64,000 nt of DNA from Diprion similis (lineage: Eukaryota; Arthropoda; Insecta; Hymenoptera; Diprionidae): positions 6,277,001-6,341,000 of the forward strand of contig NC_060113.1 of the NCBI RefSeq assembly GCF_021155765.1, read 5' to 3'. Below, one piece after another: positions 57,251 through 64,000 of this stretch. The notes below the pieces were generated by a model. The model had not been told where the DNA came from. It saw only the letters and a program-made list of their open reading frames with translations, and made no database searches. The translations under genes were made by a program, and so were the position numbers. The stretch's first letter is position 1, and each line of letters starts with the position of its first letter.

Positions 57251-58054
57251 GTTGAAACGTTGATGTGTCTTCCATCTATAACCGTATCACATACATACGT
57301 TATCGTACATAATAATCAATTATGCATCATGATAATTACGCACCCTTTTATATAAAGCTGACAAAAATCCTTACGTATGTCAATGATAATATGCGTTCAT
57401 GTTACTATAAGAATTTGTTTCGTAAAACATTAAATATAAATATATATACTATGTCAAATAAAGCCATCATAGAAATACATCGAGGGTCGAACGCCTAGTC
57501 CGGTAGTAGATGGCAACCAGCATGAAGCTCCCACGGTCGAGCCATGTGGTCACGAGGCACGGCGGCGGTAATCTCGATGTGTGTCCATCTGTGAATACAC
57601 GCACGCACACCATAATTAAATTTTTCAAAAAACACTTTCTATTCAGCTTTGAAACTGTTCAGTTGCGTTTAAAAATAAAACTTCGTATTAGGTTTGCATT
57701 TGATAAGTTGCATTGGAATATAAAAAAATCACTCAATTCTACAATATCCTAACTTGTGTGTGTAATCCAATATTTAAAATTATAATATTCAACTCTTAAT
57801 TTCTTCTCCATGATAAATATAATTTCTGTATCGTACAATTATTAACTCATAACATTATATCGTTTCATTTTAATAGTCTTTAAATAATATTAGTTTTGTG
57901 CACTGTGATTACCCCCAAATCCCCAAAAGACTCTTCCCTCCAGTACTTGTTGTTGATTTTCAGGGTCCAGAGATAAATTAGCACTTCAGGCAGTTCTCCC
58001 TGATCAAAGGTAAGTCCAACGTTAATTAAATATCCAATCACTCGCGGCACTTGT
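57251..58054. other. Intergenic, probably element-derived
   Basis: No gene seen. The start may be the 3' end of the Penelope-like copy. A less AT-rich patch around 57490-57600 is unlike its surroundings and may be another repeat, but I cannot name it. Confidence 0.3.
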
Positions 58055-58176
58055 AGCGGGGGCCCAGGTCCCCTACCAAAATTAGGGCTTCAGTACTTGT
58101 TGATTTTCCGTTGTTGAGCCTTCTGCAAAAACACACTCTTTAGTATGTTTTCAACGATCAACGTCTTCGGGACGTC
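58055..58176 (+). other. Decayed copy of the 5' region of the gene at 60240
   Basis: GTAGCGGGGGCCCAGGTCCC here resembles GTAGCAGGGGCCCGGGTCCC at about 60151. In both places this is followed by a T-G-A-rich stretch and then CGGGACGTC (58168 and 60265). The similarity is patchy but in the same order. The copy is interrupted right after GACGTC by the LTR-like unit at 58177. Confidence 0.4.
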
Positions 58177-58312
58177 TGTTGTAATCAGGATCCTGATATC
58201 CTCCTGACAACTAACAATTTATTCAGGTAGTTCGTTTGTTGAATTAATGGTTAAAACCAAGTCGTATAAAAAGTGAAGTTGTCGGAAGGATCTCAGGATC
58301 CCGATTACAACA
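58177..58312 (+). mobile_element. Short LTR (136 bp) of a retrotransposon or TRIM
   Basis: The segment starts TGTTGTAATCAGGATCCTGA and ends with its inverse, TCAGGATCCCGATTACAACA, a 20-bp terminal inverted repeat with one mismatch and TG...CA ends as in LTRs. A TATAAAAAG lies inside at about 58265. Two bases after the end begins a primer-binding-site-like sequence. No gag or pol and no second LTR were found in the window, so this is a fragment, or a miniature (TRIM-like) element missing its other end. Confidence 0.65.
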
Positions 58313-58314
58313 AC

Positions 58315-58333
58315 TGGTGGCAGCGAGTGGGAT
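58315..58333 (+). other. Primer-binding-site-like sequence (tRNA-Leu type)
   Basis: TGGTGGCAGCGAGTGGGAT resembles the complement of an insect tRNA-Leu 3' end including CCA (recalled as TGGTGGCAGCGGTGGGAT), with one extra base. Its place just after the LTR end is what an LTR element requires. Confidence 0.6.
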
Positions 58334-58945
58334 ACGTTGAATCGTAAAAACAAGTGAAGAAGAAAGAAGACCTAAAGAAAACACAACGAACATTGTACTA
58401 CACATAGTTATCACATGTCGCAGAGAATCGAACGATGTGACGTCCCCAGGTAACGTATATATATTTTTCACAACTATATACATTATAATACCGATGCTCT
58501 CTTTCTTACCCTTTGTGGAAATATTGTGTATTAACTAAGGTACACAGAATAATTTTTTCTTATATATTTTATTCAATATAAAGAAGACGAAATAACATGG
58601 AAGAGAAATGACATTAATATAATGCATACGAATATGGCTCGCCTCATGAGATTGTCAGCGACCATCTTGTTCCGTCTTCACTCTGCAATATACATAGACA
58701 CACATACGTATATTAGATTTGTAATACCGCTAAAAAACTGTATTACTGGGAAAAAGTATATAATCATTACAATTATAACTAAGTTGCGAGTAACAATACT
58801 CGATATTCATACAATAATGGATATCATTATATTAACTAAGAAAATGCATTGAGAATAATATCAAACAATATCTAAGGAGACGAGTGTACCTCGCGTCAAA
58901 GAAAAGCCACATCCAAGAGCGTTGGTGTACACCGAGTAAATAATT
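58334..58945. other. AT-rich intergenic DNA
   Basis: The first about 100 bases may be retroelement leader. Nothing else is recognised. Confidence 0.3.
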
Positions 58946-59081
58946 ATATTTCAATATACAATTGACCACACGATTTGTAAACGTTTATATTAAAATATAC
59001 TTTTGGTTACAATTCATAAACGTTTATAGTAGAATAAACTCGCGGCCACGATTTCTAAATGTTTATACCAAGATAAACAAG
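58946..59081. repeat. Minisatellite, 39-41 bp unit, about 3.4 copies
   Basis: Units at 58946-58986, 58987-59025, 59026-59064 and a partial one to 59081. Each begins ATA and ends AAACGTTT or AAATGTTT. The units are well diverged from each other. Confidence 0.85.
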
Positions 59082-59128
59082 TATTAAGTATCTATCAATA
59101 AGGCGATAGCCCGACGCCCGGGAACCGA

Positions 59129-59150
59129 GTCTTCTTCTTCTTCTTCCTTC
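59129..59150. repeat. CTT microsatellite
   Basis: A short run of CTT trinucleotides, about six copies. Confidence 0.8.
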
Positions 59151-59504
59151 TGGCTATACCCCATATGAGGATGTGCCAATGTACTCTTTAATTAATCCCG
59201 GTATATCCGGAGGTTTCCAAGCAATGATGTGCTTTCCACGTAGCGAATAAAGTGAAATTGACGTTTCTCCTCACTTGCAGTCTGTTGTGGAGAGGCTTGA
59301 GTTTGGATGGGAGAATGAGGGTGTTGTCTTAACATTAAAAAAAAAGTTAAGACACCTCCAAGATGTCGCTGGTGTAGATCGATGAGGTTTAATCGATGGC
59401 TGAGACCGATACAGTGGATGTAACTCTACGTTTTCTGGGCAGTAGATTTTTGCAGCTACTACAAGGAATGATACACTTGAAAGAATAATAGAGACGCTAG
59501 GTAG

Positions 59505-59720
59505 ACACGACTAAGCCTGGACGGCCATCTTGAAGCACTCCTGGGGGAACCGAGTCGAATAAACATTCTCAGGCTCTCGGACCACCGCTATCTTGGAGTG
59601 GGAATGCCACGCGGGAACCCCCGGACTGGAGAAAGGGAAGCGGCCATTTGCAAAAGCACCTCCGACCACACGGCCGAGGCGGTCGACTGCGGGGCGCGGA
59701 CTCCTCACTTCGCCGAGTTT
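59505..59720. promoter_or_regulatory. GC-rich, CpG-containing patch
   Basis: This stretch is clearly richer in G, C and CpG than its AT-rich surroundings and lies about 0.5 kb upstream of the spliced gene at 60240. It could be a promoter-proximal region, an untranslated first exon, or a repeat. The motif GGGAACCGAGTC occurs here (about 59550) and again at about 59121. No start site is proven. Confidence 0.25.
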
Positions 59721-60239
59721 TGTTCTGTCTACACGCTTCAAGATTTGTTCTCTTGCATATCAATCTTAAATATTAACTTTAACGTGTAACTTCTTCATCA
59801 CTTGTACATTTATTCATAAGATTTAATTGAAAGAGTTTGTAACAATATATGGGTTACAGACCCAAAGTTAAACAAAGTTTATTCATTTCTTAGAAAGTAT
59901 TTAAAAACTAAAGTCAGTGAAATACCCAAATTCGAAGTTATCCAATTCACAATTAAGAGTCTCCTCCACGGGCAGATCCAGGCCCTAGTTCAACACATTC
60001 CGACGACGGAGTAGTCCACGAGGTCACCCAGCAGGTGATCAGAATACCTGAGGTTATCACGATTGATTAAAAAGTAAGTAAAAACATTCCACGTTACTAT
60101 ATTCCATAAAGTCTCATTCTTCCAAAGAAAACCCGTAAAATATAATCCGTAGCAGGGGCCCGGGTCCCACAAATAAAAATAGGACTCCTTAGACTCTCAG
60201 GCGACGTGTCGGTCGCAACTGTAAAAATAGAGAATTTGT

Positions 60240-61252
60240 TTGTTTTTTTTATTAAACATTCGCTCCGGGACGTCACAACGATCAGCATCCGTAGACTCTC
60301 CGACTACACCTAAACGAGAGGGAGAAGTAAGTTTTGGAGATAATTCACCATTGTTTGGCGTACTGCCTCCCAGCCAGAGGCTTGCATTGCATTTATCACT
60401 AGCTGCATCAGCACGAGAAGCTTTGGGAGAACGGCAAATGCCATTGAATTGGGATGTGTTGAAACGACGTACCACAGAAGGTAGAACCTCGTGGATACGG
60501 GAATTACAGAAAAAGCACGTTCTTGAATTCTGTGAATACCTCCACCTAGACGTAACTGAAGAAGATACGCTTGACGAACTCCGTGCGGTATTGCTCGAAT
60601 TTGTAAAAGTAAGACTCAAGCACCCGCACTGTTATATAAAAATAATAAGTCTTCTGTTATTGGATTTTATATTTTACAGATTGGGATAAGGTAACGAGCG
60701 CCTACATAACATTGTTAAAACTAATGCCACCCACTGCCAAGGGGAGAAAGAAAGCAGACCGCATTGGAGTGACAGCTGCAATAGACCGGCTTATCGTTTT
60801 TCACAAGGTATATCTTAAAATCAAATATATTTGGTTGAACTGGTTTTATTTCAACCATTAGCTTCCACTTTGTGACAGATACACGTGTATTCATTTAATT
60901 CTAGACTGGAACTTCGCTGGAAAACGCTGTTGTTCATACTACACAGCCGTGTCTGCTTGCGGTTGGACCAAACAAAGGCGCCATCTCGTCATACTTCATA
61001 GCCGTGGAGAAAGGAAGTATTCCTATCGATGCGATAGATTCATCTGCTGCTTTTGACTCCCTGTTCAAGTGCCATTTCGTTTTGGACACAAGATTTGACT
61101 CCAGCCTCAGTATGTACTATGACTTTATTCAGGTCTTTTATTACAAAATGGACTCTAACGTTCGCTTTACAGCGCGAATGCGCGAGGTGCGTGCGTGGTT
61201 GTCACAAGTTATAACGATACAGGCGTTTGAAATTAGCGCCATAAAATTTTGA
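60240..61252 (+). CDS. Spliced gene of unknown function (three exons visible)
   Basis: Exons 60240-60608, 60691-60807 and 60905-61252 join in one frame of about 276 residues; the last intron has clean GT-AG ends (60808-60904). The boundary at 60609/60691 is uncertain: the better-looking acceptor, TTTTACAG at 60679, gives the wrong phase. The first exon may also begin elsewhere. The N-terminal part is Ser/Thr/Pro-rich. A helical stretch around KKHVLEFCEYLHL and DTLDELRAVLLEFV follows. The C-terminal exon has a compact domain with GTSLENAVVH, PCLLAVGPNKGAI, AFDSLFKCHFVLDTRF and a closing R-RMREVRAWL. I recall similar AAFDELFKAHFVF-type sequences in uncharacterised, often multicopy, animal proteins, but I cannot assign a function. 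A retroelement-derived or domesticated origin is possible. Confidence 0.55.
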
Positions 61253-61254
61253 CT

Positions 61255-61282
61255 AATGTGGTGCGCTTGGCGACACCACATT
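61255..61282 (+). terminator. Perfect stem-loop just after the stop codon
   Basis: AATGTGGTG and CACCACATT form a 9-bp perfect stem around a 10-base loop, beginning three bases after the TGA at 61250. It would lie in the 3' UTR of the preceding gene. It does not look like the histone mRNA stem-loop. The function is unknown; chance is possible but the position is striking. Confidence 0.4.
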
Positions 61283-64000
61283 TGGACTGTATGTACGAGC
61301 CGGAAGATCGTGTGATCGGCGATCGCTCTCTCGACTCGTGGCCTGCGTAGGAGACAGGCGTCTCTCTCATGTCAGTGTACCGTTTATTTTCTTCTTCGTT
61401 TCTAATCGCGTGAGTTGAATTTTGATAAGCGCAATGCTGAAGAAATATTTCTAAAGGTTTTGAAAAGGAAGGGTCGTGGGATTCAGTCTCTCGTTTAGTC
61501 GGTCAAGTGAGTAAATTTATTATTGATTTCATGTTTTTAGAATATTTTATTAATCCTCATTTTTAGAAGCAGAAGTCTTTATTCTTCGTTGCGTGTTCAA
61601 TAATTATAATATGAGAACTTTTCATTTCGTAACATTAGGAATTTTATTTAATGAAATTACGCGATTTATTTCTACTGTCCATCGATCTTTAAACGCGTCG
61701 AATTAAAATGCTACAATAAAAGAATAAGAGAATTGTTCTCGTTCTGATCTGGTAGCCGTACTTCTGCTCTTCATTCTTGTGCTCCCTCGATTCCTCTACT
61801 AGCCACTGTTAACGCCCTAACAGTCTATGCAATGGAACAAACTGAAATAGCTTTGGGCTCAAATGACGAAAAGCAGATCATATTCCCAGATAGGACCAAC
61901 ACGTTTGCATCAAGTTAAAAACCATGCAATGTAAATAAACTGTACCTAAGGATATAAGATGTGAATCACATTTATAATTACTTTGCACAAAGTGTAGAAA
62001 ACCAGATTTTTAAATTTATTCAAGTATAAAAAACTAATATTAAAATTTCCAAGAGATTATAATGTCGAACAGAATAATCAAAGAGATTTAGACACCGAAT
62101 AGTAGAGATCAGAACTTTACAGAAATCATAGTATCAAATCATACAATAATTTAACTCGGAACCTCCGAGACTTAGTAACAATTTATGACCGTGACAAGCG
62201 ATGATCATCAGTTTATAACAACAATTGTAAAACCTACTATTGAGAACTTGAAGGATATTGTGTAAATAAACGTGTATTAAGCCAAACTGTTGTCATCAAT
62301 AATTATTTCAATCACGCGTAGTCGTGGTTGGTTGGACCCAAAGTTGACAAACCCTCAGAATTTGGGTAAGCTTAATGAGAAGACCTGAGAATCTGATCAT
62401 CAGATTTCCGAGATTCATATTCATCAACATAGCAAGTGCATCAATGCCTCTAATTCTACGACATTTGGCCGCTTCTGCGACTGATTTGTCAAAATGTCTA
62501 ATTAGAACTTGGTTACGAACGATTTCGTATTTAAAGATCGGCGGAGTCAAGTCATATGTGACTGCAATTCTACGCCTTGCGTATTCCAACCGCACTAATT
62601 AAGAGTCGGGTACGTAGTATCCCAATTCCATATCCCTTCGAATATTATGCTGTATTTTGTCAGCCCAATATCTGGCTAAAATTTTCATTTCGAATCATCC
62701 CACATTATCACATCGCGGCGCGCTATCCACAAACCCTTTACATCGTCGGTCAAACTTTGACCTACTAATCCAAGTTCAATATCGTTGTTTATGTCTTATA
62801 ATTCGAAATATTTTCTTAATTCTGGAATGAAATTGACGGGCTTTTTCCAACTTTTGCCTGTATAAGTCGGTAATTTAAGTCATTTCGAAATAAATCTAGA
62901 GCTATCGTTAGTTATAATGAGGATGAAGTTAGTAATTTTACTGTAATAAAACATGTGTAGGAAAAATCGTTATTTCGTACCTTTAGCAATGTCCAGAGTA
63001 TAATCAATCATGATAAATCATGATAAAAGAGAACATACTGTTATTTTGAAAAGCCAACTCCTTCAAAACTATTCCAAAATTTCGCGATAATAATTTTTCC
63101 CTGATATTTCGTTATATTAACATTACTAACTTCAGCCTCGTTAGTTGTATCCTGAGTTCTAGGTTGACAAAATTAATCTCTTTGTGCCAGCTTCTAGGCT
63201 TAGCTCCAAGCTGTCCTGGTTGTGATTAAATTCTAGAACTAGGTCCTAGTTACGTTTGTGATTCTTGACAATATTATTTTCATAAACTATGCACGGACTA
63301 ATTTATTAATTTCTCAAGATTTTTTCACAGGTTTCGATTTTATCGTTACATTTAATAACATCGTGGTCTAATTCTTGAGCAATTACTTGAATTTTAGGCG
63401 CTAGCCTTTCGATTTTTTTTGCGTTTACATTCATCTTGTCCTCGACCAGACTTTTAATTAATTTCTAAAATCTAGTTCGTCCGTTTATATTAACTAACTT
63501 CAATAATATGCTAGTTTAATTAACAAAATAAACTACAGTTGTTTATGCAACTCTCTTTCTAACAAACGAAATTTACAAAAAAAATCTCCCTAACTATCTT
63601 ATGCTTATCTCTAGGTTGAGCTTAACATTTTTTTCAAATTTGACTCGAGATTGATTTGTTTTATTGTACGATGTGAGCTCTTCGGTAAGTTCAGTCGTGG
63701 ACCAAAGCCCGATCCACGCTTCAAAATGAGTCGGTCAGTCGGTCGTTATTCACGTACATTTACTGCTGATCAGCTGGACACGTTACATTGCCGCCTTCTA
63801 TCACCTGGTGTTCGCGCTTTGTTTTGGTACTGCTATATCAGTAACGTGAATAGCTTATTGATGAACCCGTATCCTTTTCATGTGATGTGTTCAGCTGCTT
63901 ACTGCTGTTCCTACTATACCTTCTTTTTTTTCTACATCGCCCGTAACTCCTTCAATGCCAATGGATCTTCAGGATCGTAGTTTGTCACTTGAATCGGCGT
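61283..64000. other. Intergenic, nothing recognised
   Basis: AT-rich DNA with only short open frames (the longest 95 codons on the minus strand at 62308-62595 and 109 codons at 63651-63980). Neither shows a family motif I recognise, splice-site support or a duplicate in the window. Confidence 0.4.

Noticed and set aside
58171..58444. GACGTC at 58171 and 58439 as target-site duplication of one insertion
   Set aside because: The right-hand copy is not preceded by an LTR end, so the pairing may be chance.
59511..59789. Overlapping open frames in the GC-rich patch
   Set aside because: High GC reduces stop codons; frames occur on both strands with no family motif.
62308..62595. 95-codon minus-strand frame
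   Set aside because: No recognisable domain, no splice partner and no second copy in the window.
63651..63980. 109-codon plus-strand frame at the right edge
   Set aside because: Composition-driven with no motif; could be an exon of a gene to the right, but nothing supports it here.

Overview
The window looks like arthropod, most probably insect, nuclear DNA. The coding sequence is sparse and AT-rich, and genes have GT-AG introns. The main genes are FAD-dependent GMC oxidoreductases of the insect glucose-dehydrogenase type. Retroelement fossils and a very large satellite array fill most of the rest. I lean towards Hymenoptera, but only on general resemblance; nothing here proves the order.

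Region 1 (1-20.1 kb) is a tandem GMC oxidoreductase cluster, all on the minus strand. It holds the 5' end of one copy cut by the window edge (1-153) and three intact three-exon genes (2377-5566, 10288-12827, 16001-18273). All three keep the same two intron positions and encode about 648-654 residues. There are also two fossils: a degenerate middle exon (8583-8790) and a 3'-exon remnant (19399-19645) fused directly to a gene 5' flank. Intergenic DNA is largely duplicated flank. The patchwork of similarity suggests recent unequal crossing-over and gene conversion. A perfectly conserved 25-bp element lies 0.4-0.55 kb upstream of three start codons and beside the remnant.

Region 2 (20.1-56.3 kb) is a satellite of about 104 direct monomers with a 304-bp period (23345-54966). 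The core is strongly homogenised and carries higher-order structure: a 32-monomer block of 9,725 bp occurs twice in tandem, followed by 8- and 6-monomer re-duplications. The outermost monomers on both sides belong to older, shared subfamilies. About 1 kb of unrelated DNA flanks the array as inverted arms (21873-22967 and 55263-56301). The arms contain an unrecognised, partly coding-like sequence and a 138-bp stretch that is identical between them.

Region 3 (56.3-64 kb) is retroelement debris and one unrecognised gene. It has a dead 5'-truncated Penelope-like element abutting the right arm, a small LTR with a tRNA-Leu-like primer-binding site, a 39-41 bp minisatellite, a GC-rich patch, and a plus-strand spliced gene of unknown function (60240-61252) followed by a perfect stem-loop. 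No recognisable gene follows up to 64000.

All statements come from reading the sequence by eye. Identities are estimates unless a stretch is called identical, in which case it was compared base by base. 'Spot checks' means selected diagnostic positions only.
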